Source: Bacteroidota bacterium
GTDB taxonomy: Bacteria > Bacteroidota > Bacteroidia > Cytophagales > Cyclobacteriaceae
Length of the DNA stretch: 64,000 bases
Reading direction: 5' to 3'
Assembly: GCA_023417065.1 (NCBI GenBank)
Contig: JAEZGH010000049.1
Coordinates: forward strand, 4,913-68,912
Part shown: piece after piece, positions 8,104 to 16,852 of the stretch
Layout of the letters: every line of letters begins with the position of its first letter
How positions within the stretch are numbered: position 1 is the stretch's first letter
Program-made: the position numbers and the translations under genes
Notes under the pieces: model-generated
Seen by the model: the letters and a program-made list of their open reading frames with translations, nothing else
Told to the model about the DNA's origin: nothing
Databases searched by the model: none

Positions 8104-9546
8104 TTATTCCATTGCGTGCGTTTCCTGCAGCGTAATTTCGGAATCGTTTTCCTTGTGCAGGCGCTGCGCGAAAAGCCAGTCAAGCACACCGTCGGTCTGC
8201 ATCACGTCGTCCCAGATGCCATGCGCGCGATTGGGAAACTCCGTGTAGCGCGGTGTCCCACCCGCCTTTTCGATTTCGTGTATCAAGTCACGCGACTGCC
8301 CGACGGGTACGTTCTTGTCTTTAGCTCCATGAAACGCCCATACCCCGGAGTGCGCAATCCGGGAGGCAAGTGCAGGATTACCTCCACCAGACACCGGGAT
8401 ACCGGCTGCAAACAAATCGGGGCGGGAATACATGAAATGCCAGGTGCCGTATCCGCCGAGCGAGATGCCTGAAACGTAGATGCGGTTTCGGTCGATCTGA
8501 GGAAACTCGCTGAGCAAGGCTTCAATAGCTTCGAATACGGGCGTGTCAACATTCGTGTAAAAAGGAACTCCGCCCCAGCCGTGCCCTACCTTGGCATAGG
8601 GAACGAACAGAAATGATGGATACGCTTTTCTGTTGGTATCACTTAACAACCATTGGGCTATTGGCGCGCCGAAAATACCCTCGCCATAGGGGAGACAAAC
8701 GACCATCGGGTAGGTTTTGTCAGGATCAAAGTCTGATGGCTTTGCGAGCTGGAACGTCAGCTGGCCTTCGTTCTCGGTTCCGACGGTTCGCTTTTCAAAA
8801 TCTTTCTCCCACGCAGTAACGCGTTTGGCGAGTTCTTTATCCCATTTGAGTTTGGCCACTCCTTCCATAGCAAGTACCATTCCGCTGATGATAACCGCAA
8901 GGGTACCTAAAAATGTAACTACACGTGCTACCCCATTCGCCGGGCTCTCATGCAGGGATTCGTATTCTTCGACCGATTTGATCTCCTTCCTGAAGTTCAG
9001 AATCAGAACCAATGGAATAAGATTTCCAAACATCCCTACCATAACGAGTCCTTGCTGTACCCGCATCTGCGAAACAAGGTCAGGAAGTTTTGTGCCGTAC
9101 AGAAAGGCCATCCCTGTCACCATCGAAAGAGCGATCGTAAGAATCCCTGCCAGTTTTAACCAGTTCCTTTCAGATGCCCTGGAGAAAACCAGCGTCGAAC
9201 CGTAGACGACACCGGCAACCAATGTCAGAATGAGTGCGGGAATGAGCAGCGGACTCAGTTGTTTTGTCCATATCATCTGCAGGTTTACCAGCAAGTAGAT
9301 TAACGAAGTGACGGCCGCAGCAAGACCACCGTAGAAGGCAATCCGGAATTCCTTGCGCCAGTAATACCATAAAAGCATACAGGCGATGCCTGTGGTAATC
9401 AGAAGTTGTGCAACTACCCATACAGCAATGGATGGCAGCTCTGCGAGATGTTTGCCCAGGGAAAGCTGCATAAATCCATGGAAAAGTCCTGCTGCAATAG
9501 AAACGGCAAGAAAAAAGATTGTCGTCGAATAGAAGGGTTTATCCAT
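8104..9546 (-). CDS. Membrane-anchored alpha/beta hydrolase (PHB depolymerase/esterase-like)
   Basis: A 480-residue fusion. About 240 N-terminal residues contain some seven hydrophobic helices, and a C-terminal alpha/beta hydrolase domain starts near 265. The catalytic elbow is GISLGGYG, with a likely Asp in HGAKDKNVP and a His in FPNRAHGIWDD. The domain resembles prolyl-oligopeptidase/PHB-depolymerase-type esterases, which are usually secreted. Joining one to a polytopic membrane part is unusual; the catalytic domain is probably periplasmic. It lies 64 nt upstream of another esterase gene and could share its transcript. Confidence 0.82.
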   Translation of the reverse strand: MDKPFYSTTIFFLAVSIAAGLFHGFMQLSLGKHLAELPSIAVWVVAQLLITTGIACMLLWYYWRKEFRIAFYGGLAAAVTSLIYLLVNLQMIWTKQLSPLLIPALILTLVAGVVYGSTLVFSRASERNWLKLAGILTIALSMVTGMAFLYGTKLPDLVSQMRVQQGLVMVGMFGNLIPLVLILNFRKEIKSVEEYESLHESPANGVARVVTFLGTLAVIISGMVLAMEGVAKLKWDKELAKRVTAWEKDFEKRTVGTENEGQLTFQLAKPSDFDPDKTYPMVVCLPYGEGIFGAPIAQWLLSDTNRKAYPSFLFVPYAKVGHGWGGVPFYTNVDTPVFEAIEALLSEFPQIDRNRIYVSGISLGGYGTWHFMYSRPDLFAAGIPVSGGGNPALASRIAHSGVWAFHGAKDKNVPVGQSRDLIHEIEKAGGTPRYTEFPNRAHGIWDDVMQTDGVLDWLFAQRLHKENDSEITLQETHAME

Positions 9547-9591
9547 ACTCTAATGTTTGACAAATTGATAAACCCGACCAAAGAGTAAGCG

Positions 9592-9744
9592 TTAAGCTAC
9601 GTGCGATCTTACTATGATCGCGCCAACAACAAAGGCGAATACCGCTACCGTGAGAATAATTATGGCTAATGGGTTCAATTGGTGTCCACCCTTCTTTCGG
9701 AATAATAACAGTCCTGACAGTATGTCAACGAGGAATGTCCACAT
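9592..9744 (-). CDS. 50-residue small membrane protein
   Basis: A short reading frame between two larger genes, read from ATG 9744 to TAA 9592. The product starts MWTFLVDILSGLLLFRKKGG and has a second hydrophobic stretch AIIILTVAVFAFVVGAIIV near the C-terminus, so it should be a small inner-membrane protein with one or two helices. A perfect TATCTTTG box ends four bases before the ATG, the same arrangement as at 12718. It is too short to be recognised by family, so the case rests on composition, the transmembrane helix and the promoter. Confidence 0.6.
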   Translation of the reverse strand: MWTFLVDILSGLLLFRKKGGHQLNPLAIIILTVAVFAFVVGAIIVRSHVA

Positions 9745-9748
9745 CTGT

Positions 9749-9756
9749 CAAAGATA
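9749..9756 (-). promoter_or_regulatory. -7 box TATCTTTG, 4 nt before a start codon
   Basis: An exact Bacteroidota -7 element on the reverse strand, followed by ACAG and then ATG. Transcription would begin at or within a base or two of the start codon of the 50-residue gene. Confidence 0.5.
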
Positions 9757-9834
9757 GCAGAAAACGCGAGGTAACCACTAAGCCGGCATTGTTTTTTCAC
9801 CAGCCGGCTCCAGGTATTTGTTGTTATGACTGAA

Positions 9835-11865
9835 TCAAAGGGTAATAATCCTGAACTCAACCCTGCGGTTTAGTTCGCGCCCGCTTTCCTCGTCGTCATT
9901 CGAGACCCGCGGCTTCTTCTCACCGTATCCAACTGCGGTCACTCTTCCCTTATCGATACCTTTAGATACGATGAATTTCAACACCGCGTTGGCACGTTGT
10001 TCAGAAAGGTTCTGATTGAACTCATCAGATCCAATGTTGTCGGTATGTCCGCCAACTTCAATGACCATCACAGGACGTGCCCTCATTAGTTCAACTACGC
10101 GTTCAAGTTCAGGGAATGCTTCAGGTTTGAGTTCCGCCTTTGCAAAGTCAAACAATATTGTGTTAAGCCTGACGATAGCTTCTTTTTCAATAGGAACAAC
10201 CTCAATCTCGCGCAGGACGAAATTGGCGTCGATCTTTTTGTCAGCAGAAAGATCGCGCAGGTCGAGGGTCCTGCTTTCACTTACATAGCCCGCGGCTTCG
10301 GCGCGTATGGCGTATAACTCGCCGCCGGGAAGATTAATTTCATAGTCGCCTTTATCCGGCTCCGATTGCGTGATGCCAAGATCCGTTCCGTCGGGAAGTC
10401 TTTGGTAAACTACCTTTGCTGCAAGTGGCTTGCCGGTCTTCGAATCCACCAGTCTTCCAGTAACCGTAATCCAGGGCTCAGGGGATCGTAACACTGGCAG
10501 ACTGACCCGGAAGATGTCGGTGTTGTTTTCACTGACGCCACGGGAGAAGTAAGCGTAATCACTCTTCAGGGGGATGTTGAAGAAAAGATCCTCCAGCGGC
10601 GTGTTGATAGTGGGACCGAGGTTCTCAGGTTCGGACCAGTTTGTCCATGTGTCGTCGAGACGTCTTGATACATAAATATCGCTTCCGCCGAATCCGCTGA
10701 AACCCTTGGATGAAAAGTAGAGGGTTTTGTCGTCAATGGCTACAAATGGCGACGACTCTTCTGCAATAGTATTGATTACATTTCCCATATGCAGAGGTTT
10801 TGTCCATGTACTGTCGGGCAGCATAAAGCTCACATAAAGATCACGGTCCCCTCGGGTGTCCTCGCGTTGTACCGACATCACCAGCGTCTTGCGGTTGTTG
10901 GCGAGAAAGTAATTGGCCTTGTCGCTGTAGTTGTAGTCGTCGGTGATTTTTAGTCCGACAGGTTTTGTCCATTGATCGCCCACCTTGGTGGAAATCGATA
11001 CGCCGGCTTCCATTTTCTTTTTGCCGTCGACGTATTTGTTGCCGAGGATCATGACGACTGATTTACCGTCTGGAGTCGTGCTGATGGCGTTGATGAAGTT
11101 AGGAGACTTGTTGTTAAACTGTGAACCCATGTTCTTTGCCAGGGTCCAGTTTCCGTCGTCGTCAAGTTCAGAATACCAGATGTCTTCCTTGTCTTTGACA
11201 CCGCCTACATTGCCCGGGTGATTCTGGCGACCGAAATAAAGCGTTTTTCCGTCCGGGGAGAGCAGCGGATTGAGCTCATTGTACTCGCTGTTCACATTGC
11301 TATCGAGGGCTTCGACACGTACCCCCGACCGCGCAAGTGCTGCCAGCGGGATTTCTGCAATTACCGGGTATGGTGAATCAGTAATGGCGACAGCGTCGAT
11401 GCTGAAGTAGTCGGGCAGCGCAGCACCGTCGAACTCAAGTTTTACTGCAACGACTTTGTAGGATGTGGGTTCGATAAATATGTTCAGCATCCTGCTCTTC
11501 TGCGGGTTTGCCTGCGGGTTGAGCGTCATCACTTCATGCTCACCTCCGTTTTCGTCGTACACATAAACCTTGTACAGCGCACCCGGGTTATACGATTCCG
11601 CTACCGCGATCTGCCGGATATTCATGGCGTTGCGAAAACCAAGTTTGAGAAATTCTTTCCGGCGGGGTTTGTCAGGCATCCACGCACTTGGGTTTTGTCC
11701 ACCCGCGGGCAGCACGTTAGGTTTGCCAAGTGCCTGCTCTGCCGAATACTGGCCGGGAGTAATCTGGGAGGAAAATTCGAGAACCTTGTCGGCCCATTGT
11801 AAGGTTTGAGTATAGCCCGTAACAGCTGCAGCCGATACAAGTATCAGGAGGGCAAGTCTTTTCAT
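9835..11865 (-). CDS. OmpA-family protein with PD40 propeller and carboxypeptidase-regulatory domain
   Basis: A 676-residue exported envelope protein. It has a signal peptide (MKRLALLILVSAAAVTGYTQ) and an N-terminal jelly-roll-like part (about 20-170). A WD40-like PD40 propeller follows (about 195-440; repeats such as LSPDGKTLYFGRQ and DDKTLYFSSKGFSGFGGSDI), then a carboxypeptidase-regulatory-like beta domain (about 462-545). The C-terminal OmpA domain (about 560-676) carries VGGHTDNIGSDEFNQNLS and NRRVEF for peptidoglycan binding. Proteins of this layout are common in Bacteroidota, some near type IX secretion components, but no such gene is visible here. Confidence 0.93.
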   Translation of the reverse strand: MKRLALLILVSAAAVTGYTQTLQWADKVLEFSSQITPGQYSAEQALGKPNVLPAGGQNPSAWMPDKPRRKEFLKLGFRNAMNIRQIAVAESYNPGALYKVYVYDENGGEHEVMTLNPQANPQKSRMLNIFIEPTSYKVVAVKLEFDGAALPDYFSIDAVAITDSPYPVIAEIPLAALARSGVRVEALDSNVNSEYNELNPLLSPDGKTLYFGRQNHPGNVGGVKDKEDIWYSELDDDGNWTLAKNMGSQFNNKSPNFINAISTTPDGKSVVMILGNKYVDGKKKMEAGVSISTKVGDQWTKPVGLKITDDYNYSDKANYFLANNRKTLVMSVQREDTRGDRDLYVSFMLPDSTWTKPLHMGNVINTIAEESSPFVAIDDKTLYFSSKGFSGFGGSDIYVSRRLDDTWTNWSEPENLGPTINTPLEDLFFNIPLKSDYAYFSRGVSENNTDIFRVSLPVLRSPEPWITVTGRLVDSKTGKPLAAKVVYQRLPDGTDLGITQSEPDKGDYEINLPGGELYAIRAEAAGYVSESRTLDLRDLSADKKIDANFVLREIEVVPIEKEAIVRLNTILFDFAKAELKPEAFPELERVVELMRARPVMVIEVGGHTDNIGSDEFNQNLSEQRANAVLKFIVSKGIDKGRVTAVGYGEKKPRVSNDDEESGRELNRRVEFRIITL

Positions 11866-11958
11866 TTAGTGTAGGTTAGGTAGACGTAAATTTAAGCGGA
11901 AGACAGGAGATTTTTGCCGGATTGCTTAACTATGTATATGTTCACCTGAAGACGCGCT

Positions 11959-11966
11959 TATCTTTG
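11959..11966 (+). promoter_or_regulatory. -7 box TATCTTTG upstream of alkA
   Basis: An exact TAnnTTTG match in the gap between the OmpA-PD40 gene and alkA, 38 nt before the alkA ATG. It predicts a leader of about 30 nt, a normal length compared with the start-proximal boxes nearby. Confidence 0.45.
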
Positions 11967-12004
11967 TCAGAACCGAATTCCGATAGTTCATCATAATCGT
12001 TACC

Positions 12005-12613
12005 ATGAAGCACCTTCTAGTACTAGGTCAGGATCCAAAGTTGGCGCCGATTCTTGAGGTCATCACGCCCTATCGCCCGAAGAAGGAGCGGGACATTTAC
12101 TTCCGCCTGATGCGTGCGATCTCCGGTCAACAGCTTTCAGTAAAGGCAGCAGCTACTATCTGGGAAAGGTTTGTAGATCTTTTTCCTGATCGGTATCCTC
12201 ATCCAACTTTGGTGCTTGCCATTGATACGGAGCGGATGCGTCAGGCCGGATTGTCCTATCAGAAAGCCAGCTACATCAAAGCTATCGCAGCCTTTGCCCT
12301 TGAGCACGACATCACGTATGAACGCCTCAGCAAGATGTCGGATGAGGAGATTATCGCTTACCTTACCAGCATTCGCGGCGTTGGGCGATGGACGGTTGAA
12401 ATGATCCTGATGTTTGCCCTTGGACGGAAGGATGTATTCCCTGCTGACGACCTGGGCATCATAAACGCTATGCGAAGCCTGTACAAACTTCGCGTAACCG
12501 GAAAAGCTTTGCGTGAAAGGTGTATTCGTATATCAGAAAAATGGCGCCCTTACCGAAGTTACGCGTGCTTCTATCTCTGGCCATACAAGGATTCGCTTCG
12601 GATTCCAGGGTGA
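12005..12613 (+). CDS. alkA: DNA-3-methyladenine glycosylase II (HhH-GPD)
   Basis: A 202-residue base-excision repair glycosylase. The helix-hairpin-helix (IRGVGRWTVEMILMFALGR, about 118-136) is followed by the GPD loop with catalytic Asp in VFPADDLGI (about 140). The N-terminal part RLMRAISGQQLSVKAA is the usual HhH-GPD start. It lacks the extra N-terminal domain of enterobacterial AlkA and the iron-sulphur cluster of Nth, matching the short AlkA-type enzymes of Bacteroidota. It should excise alkylated purines from DNA in the cytoplasm. It stands alone. Confidence 0.92.
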   Translation: MKHLLVLGQDPKLAPILEVITPYRPKKERDIYFRLMRAISGQQLSVKAAATIWERFVDLFPDRYPHPTLVLAIDTERMRQAGLSYQKASYIKAIAAFALEHDITYERLSKMSDEEIIAYLTSIRGVGRWTVEMILMFALGRKDVFPADDLGIINAMRSLYKLRVTGKALRERCIRISEKWRPYRSYACFYLWPYKDSLRIPG

Positions 12614-12717
12614 GGGTCGCAGGGACGTTAAGTCAAGGATGTAAAAGACGAACTATTGTTAGCCTCTGTTATGTGATGTCCCATTGACTAGGCTTTTTTA
12701 TTTCGTAATTGCTCACC

Positions 12718-12725
12718 TATCTTTG
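12718..12725 (+). promoter_or_regulatory. -7 box TATCTTTG, 4 nt before the MTHFR-like start
   Basis: An exact -7 element followed by TTAA and the ATG at 12730. The spacing equals that of the 50-residue gene on the other strand, implying a leaderless mRNA. Confidence 0.5.
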
Positions 12726-12729
12726 TTAA

Positions 12730-13713
12730 ATGTTCCTCTCAAAAATTCGTCAGCGCGAATCCGGTATCCTCGTTTACGGCATCTGTCCACCGAAAGTACT
12801 CACGCCTCTCGATAAGGTTGTGAAGAGTGCCGACAGACTGGCAAGTGATCTGGCAACAATCGACATCGACGCCCTTATCGTCTATGATGTTCAGGATGAA
12901 TCCGCACGTACGTCAGAGGAACGTCCCTTTCCCTATGTCAGCTCCCTCGATCCCCTGGAGTATTCAAGTCAGTACCTCCGTGCTGTAAACGTTCCTAAAA
13001 TTATCTATCGCCCTGCAGGCATGTTTTCGCGGGATGAACTCCAGACATGGCTTTCAGATGTAGCCCGCATCAACGCCTATCCGGTTTTCGTCGGGGTCCC
13101 TGCACCGGATTATGTTCCGAAGACTTCGCTGGCGGAAGCATACGCACTATGGCGCGACGCCCATGCATCAGAATCTGTCATTGGTGCCGTTACTATTCCC
13201 GAAAGACACGCAGTGCTCAGGGATGAGCAGTTTCGCATTCTGGACAAGGTCTCAAATGGCGTCTCGTTCTTTGTGTCTCAATGTATATTCCACATCGAAT
13301 ACGTTGTGCGTATGCTCGACGACCTTGTGGCGAAATGTCGCGAAGAAAAACGTGAGATCCCGACGATGATTTTTACGCTGACGATCTGCGGCTCCGCTAA
13401 AACGTTGCAGTTTCTTGAGTGGTTAGGAATCACAGTTCCGGAGCCGATTCGCCAGGAACTGTGCGCAGCTGATAACCCCGTTGAATGTTCGGTCCGAATT
13501 GCATCTGAGATTGCCTCCCAACTGATCGAATGTTGCCGCGAGCGGTCAATACCTTTTGGCTTCAACGTTGAAAGTGTAGCCATCCGGAGGGAGGAAATTG
13601 AAGCATCGCATCAGCTGGTGCGCATTATACATCGCCTCCTGGTGGATTCAGGAATCCGGATTTCTGTTTCCGAAAACGAAACGTTGCCGCCACCCCGCAC
13701 GGCAGTGTTGTGA
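12730..13713 (+). CDS. Methylenetetrahydrofolate reductase-like protein
   Basis: A 327-residue protein with the MTHFR/FAD-linked reductase barrel pattern: a substrate strand LIVYDVQDES early, then GAVTIPERH, and the hallmark region ILDKVSNGVSFFVSQCIF corresponding to the K-x-x-x-GA-x-FF-x-TQ segment of MetF. Instead of the canonical TQ it reads VSQ, and the N-terminal part differs from MetF. It is therefore probably a paralogue with a different substrate rather than the methionine-pathway enzyme. It is cytoplasmic. No folate or methionine genes lie beside it. Confidence 0.72.
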   Translation: MFLSKIRQRESGILVYGICPPKVLTPLDKVVKSADRLASDLATIDIDALIVYDVQDESARTSEERPFPYVSSLDPLEYSSQYLRAVNVPKIIYRPAGMFSRDELQTWLSDVARINAYPVFVGVPAPDYVPKTSLAEAYALWRDAHASESVIGAVTIPERHAVLRDEQFRILDKVSNGVSFFVSQCIFHIEYVVRMLDDLVAKCREEKREIPTMIFTLTICGSAKTLQFLEWLGITVPEPIRQELCAADNPVECSVRIASEIASQLIECCRERSIPFGFNVESVAIRREEIEASHQLVRIIHRLLVDSGIRISVSENETLPPPRTAVL

Positions 13714-13731
13714 ACTACATTCTACAGTAGC

Positions 13732-14271
13732 TCAGTTTGCTTCAACCCAGAATTCCCACGTGCCCCTGTCCTGATGGGTTAACAACATTCCGCGGCCACT
13801 TTCTGCATGTGGAAGGCCTGTTACAAAGTACTTCGGAAACTTAACGCTTTCGATATAGAACGCGCCATCACTACCCTTGTGATAGACAAAACGATTATAG
13901 GTAGTAGCTTCGCTCGGTCCGGCAAGCGTGGACATTTTTATGAAGCGTTGCTTAACGTTTGCCCCCGGATGGAACGCCGAATCGATAGACCAGTAACCTC
14001 CGTTGCCGTTGTGTATAAGTACGCCATCTCCGGAAGCAGGCAATTGAATCGTCCACTTTTTTGAATTGTCATCGAGAGGATACTTCTTTGAATAAGTTAC
14101 CGTTCGGACTGAACTACCCTCCTGAACGACGTAGACGGTATCGAGATCATAGTTTCGAGTGAAAAGATATCCGTACTTCGGCCACGCCTCATTCTCAGGT
14201 GCAGAATCATGACATGAGAATATCACAAGTGAAGCAATTGGAATGAGCAGACGAGTTATGTGGACTTTCAT
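13732..14271 (-). CDS. Lipoprotein of unknown function
   Basis: A 179-residue lipoprotein. The start at 14271 gives a lipobox signal (MKVHITRLLIPIASLVIFSC), while the longer open frame adds a non-signal stretch. The C-terminal half (DGAFYIESVKFPKYFVTGL ... QDRGTWEFWVEAN) looks like a beta-trefoil or ricin-like repeat, suggesting carbohydrate binding; this is only a resemblance. It should sit on the outer membrane. It converges on the MTHFR-like gene with a gap of 18 nt. Confidence 0.7.
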   Translation of the reverse strand: MKVHITRLLIPIASLVIFSCHDSAPENEAWPKYGYLFTRNYDLDTVYVVQEGSSVRTVTYSKKYPLDDNSKKWTIQLPASGDGVLIHNGNGGYWSIDSAFHPGANVKQRFIKMSTLAGPSEATTYNRFVYHKGSDGAFYIESVKFPKYFVTGLPHAESGRGMLLTHQDRGTWEFWVEAN

Positions 14272-14454
14272 AATGCGAGGGTTCAGATATATGATTGGTC
14301 GTGTGGTCCAAATATCGACACTTAACCCATCCAGCACAGTCACATGATGATGTGAGTGTCAGATACTATGCCGGTGCATAATTCATTTGAAAGAAAAAAG
14401 CCGGAGACTATTGCCCCGGCTGTGAACGTTGTTGCTGAAACACGACACATACCC

Positions 14455-14859
14455 TCAGGGTTGAGTCTTTGCCGAAGGCCTCAGGAGTAAGAGCCCCAAA
14501 CGCGAAATTACAAAAATGATCATGCCGTATATTGCTGTGATCAAAGCCACCTTCATGCCTCCCATAATAACATTTGGCGGTAGGGAAACTTCCGATTCCG
14601 CCAACGATCCAAAGGCAAAAAACAGTCCGATGGCTGTGCTCAGCGCTCCCCACACAAGCGCAATCAACGACACGTGGTGGATCGGCGCTATCAGTTTTTG
14701 GTGATCGACATGTTTCATATACCTTAGGTAAAGCGCATAGCCGATTAACACCAGGTTCGTGATAAACAAAATGGAGAGAACCGACATGTATTCGATTCCG
14801 CCTTCGATATGATAGTACATCATAGTGATAAAGCTTTGGTTTTTATTAGATTTAGACAA
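14455..14859 (-). CDS. MotA/TolQ/ExbB-like membrane protein
   Basis: A 134-residue inner-membrane protein with three hydrophobic helices (about 25-45, 62-85 and 100-125). The segments HHVSLIALVWGALSTAIGLFF and GGMKVALITAIYGMIIF resemble the proton-channel helices of the MotA/TolQ/ExbB family in its minimal form. No ExbD/TolR partner is adjacent. It is divergent from a LytS-type kinase gene. An alternative start is ATG at codon 13 or 14. Confidence 0.65.
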   Translation of the reverse strand: MSKSNKNQSFITMMYYHIEGGIEYMSVLSILFITNLVLIGYALYLRYMKHVDHQKLIAPIHHVSLIALVWGALSTAIGLFFAFGSLAESEVSLPPNVIMGGMKVALITAIYGMIIFVISRLGLLLLRPSAKTQP

Positions 14860-15006
14860 GGATAAACTGAATTTTATTGCCGTACCGTGATATGAAGTGA
14901 AAGTGTTTTCAGTTGCGGGATTTTCAATCCAGACAACCGGATGTGTCGAAAGGGGCGCGAAATGTGTTGAAAAGGGCAGGTTGAAGGCAGCAACGCTTAT
15001 TTGATT

Positions 15007-15014
15007 TATCTTTT
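15007..15014 (+). promoter_or_regulatory. -7 box TATCTTTT, 8 nt before the LytS-type kinase start
   Basis: TATCTTTT followed by CGCAAATT and ATG 15023. A TTG at 14981 gives a spacing of about 23 nt, acceptable for a Bacteroidota -33/-7 promoter. It again predicts a very short leader. Confidence 0.45.
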
Positions 15015-15022
15015 CGCAAATT

Positions 15023-16066
15023 ATGACCCGGCTGGAGTTATTTGTTGATACGATGCTTACCAGACATCGCTGGTTGATTCACTGTTTCTTCTGGAGTGCG
15101 GTGCTGATCTGGTATGCCTTGTTTTTCGGAAGACAGGGAAATAGCTTTCTCAATACCGTGTTTTTTGTAGGGCTGCTGATGCCTGTAACTATCGGGGCCT
15201 CGTACTTTTTGAATTACTTCCTCGTACCCCGCTACCTCGTCAACGCGAGGTATGGGCTCTTTGTGCTTTACGCGGTGTATACGCTGATCATCGCCGTCTT
15301 TCTTGAACTCCTGATCTCAACCCTCACACTGGCTGCCGTTGCAGAGTTCAATATCAAAAACATGAGCCCTGCTTCAATCGACGTATTTTTTCTTCTCGCT
15401 TCCCTGCTGTCGGTGGTGCTCCTTGTTTTTGCGATTAAGTTGTTGCTGAACTGGCGATCCACAAGTGCAGATTTTGAAAAACTGAAAATTGAAAAAATAG
15501 AAAGCGAACTCCGCTTCCTTAAGACGCAACTCAATCCACATTTCCTTTTCAATACACTGAATAACCTGTATTACCTGACCCTTGAAAAATCCGACCGGGC
15601 ACCAAGGTCACTGCTCCAGCTGAGCGAAATACTGGATTACGTTCTCTATACTAAAACAAATTTAGTCGCACTGGAGCAGGAGCTGCATCAGGTGCATAAC
15701 TACATCCAGCTTGAATCGCTTCACTATCAGGACCGGCTCTCGATCTCAACTTCTGTACATGGAAACCAGGGGGATCACACTGTTCCGCCCATGTTGCTGA
15801 TATCGTTGATGGAAAATGCATTCAAGCATGGAGTTGCAAGATCAAAAGATACTTCGGTCATCGAACTCAACGTCGGATGCAGGGAAAACGAAATGACGAT
15901 TTTCCTGCGCAATAGTGTGTTCGGCACAAATACAACGAAAGGCGGGATCGGCTTGAGCAACCTGCGCGCCCAACTGAATCTACTCTATCCGGGCAGACAT
16001 AGTCTGGTGATTGATGATAAGATTCCCAATCAGTTTTTGATTTCAATAACGCTGAAGAATAGATGA
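15023..16066 (+). CDS. LytS-type sensor histidine kinase
   Basis: A 347-residue kinase of the His_kinase (LytS/YehU) family. Four transmembrane helices lie in the first 150 residues. A short coiled coil (about 150-170) leads to the phospho-acceptor segment LKTQLNPHFLFNTLNNLYYL (His near residue 176) and a C-terminal ATPase domain with MENAFKHG and GGIGLSNLRAQL. It lacks an extracellular domain, so it probably senses membrane state. The TGA overlaps the ATG of the LytTR regulator (16063-16066), coupling the pair. Confidence 0.93.
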   Translation: MTRLELFVDTMLTRHRWLIHCFFWSAVLIWYALFFGRQGNSFLNTVFFVGLLMPVTIGASYFLNYFLVPRYLVNARYGLFVLYAVYTLIIAVFLELLISTLTLAAVAEFNIKNMSPASIDVFFLLASLLSVVLLVFAIKLLLNWRSTSADFEKLKIEKIESELRFLKTQLNPHFLFNTLNNLYYLTLEKSDRAPRSLLQLSEILDYVLYTKTNLVALEQELHQVHNYIQLESLHYQDRLSISTSVHGNQGDHTVPPMLLISLMENAFKHGVARSKDTSVIELNVGCRENEMTIFLRNSVFGTNTTKGGIGLSNLRAQLNLLYPGRHSLVIDDKIPNQFLISITLKNR

Positions 16067-16767
16067 AGGTCCGCTGTATTGTAGTTGATGATGAACCCTT
16101 TGCAAGGAAGCTGGTGATTTCGCATATATCCAGGATCGATTTCCTGGAGTTCTCAGGCGAGTTTGGCGATGCGTTTGCCGCCAGCAACTTTCTTCGTCGC
16201 CAGCCTGCGGACCTCCTGTTTCTTGACATTGATATGCCGGAAATGACGGGCTTCGAATTTCTGAGCTCGCTGGTGGATCCACCCTCAGTCATCATCACGA
16301 CTGCCCATCGGAACTTTGCTCCTGAAGCTTTTGAACTGGATGTGGTTGATTATCTGCTTAAGCCGATTTCTTTTGAACGCCTTTATAAAGCTGTGAACAG
16401 ATTCCTTGAGCGGAAGCCTCATACGTCGGGAACTATCGGCGGCAGCGATGAGGACCTTTTTATCTACGTGAAAGCTGACAGAAAAATCCATAAGTTATTT
16501 CTTAAGAACATCCTGTTTATCGAAAGCCTCGACGACTATATCAGGATCCATATGAAAGACGGCGTACTGGTTTCGCGGGAGAATATTACGAGCATGGAAG
16601 AGAAACTCGAACGAAACTATTTCGTCAGAATACACCGCTCCTTTATTGTCTCCCGCAGGCATATCGCGTCTATAACATCCGACGGCGTCGAGTTGCAGGG
16701 TGGCCGCGTTTTCCCTTTCGGCAGAACGTTTAAGATGGCAGCTCTCAATGCCCTGGGGCTGACGTAG
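16063..16767 (+). CDS. LytTR-family response regulator
   Basis: A 234-residue regulator. The receiver domain (1-120) has the acidic pair VVDDEPFAR, phospho-acceptor Asp in LLFLDIDMPEMTG and the conserved Lys in LLKPISFERL. The LytTR DNA-binding domain (about 135-234) is marked by FIYVKADRKIHKLFLKNILFIE, FVRIHRSFIVSRRHI and VFPFGRTFK. Regulators of this class bind direct repeats upstream of target promoters. It is coupled to the LytS-type kinase by a four-base overlap. Confidence 0.94.
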   Translation: MKVRCIVVDDEPFARKLVISHISRIDFLEFSGEFGDAFAASNFLRRQPADLLFLDIDMPEMTGFEFLSSLVDPPSVIITTAHRNFAPEAFELDVVDYLLKPISFERLYKAVNRFLERKPHTSGTIGGSDEDLFIYVKADRKIHKLFLKNILFIESLDDYIRIHMKDGVLVSRENITSMEEKLERNYFVRIHRSFIVSRRHIASITSDGVELQGGRVFPFGRTFKMAALNALGLT

Positions 16768-16852
16768 ATTTCTGATTTCAGGTTTTGGATTGATCAACCA
16801 ATCGTTCCCCGAGTCGCATTGTCCCACGGCAGTAAGCCTGCCTGCAGGACCT

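Noticed and set aside
12613..12729. Riboswitch in front of the MTHFR-like gene
   Set aside because: The predicted promoter lies only a few bases before the ATG, leaving no leader in which a riboswitch could fold.
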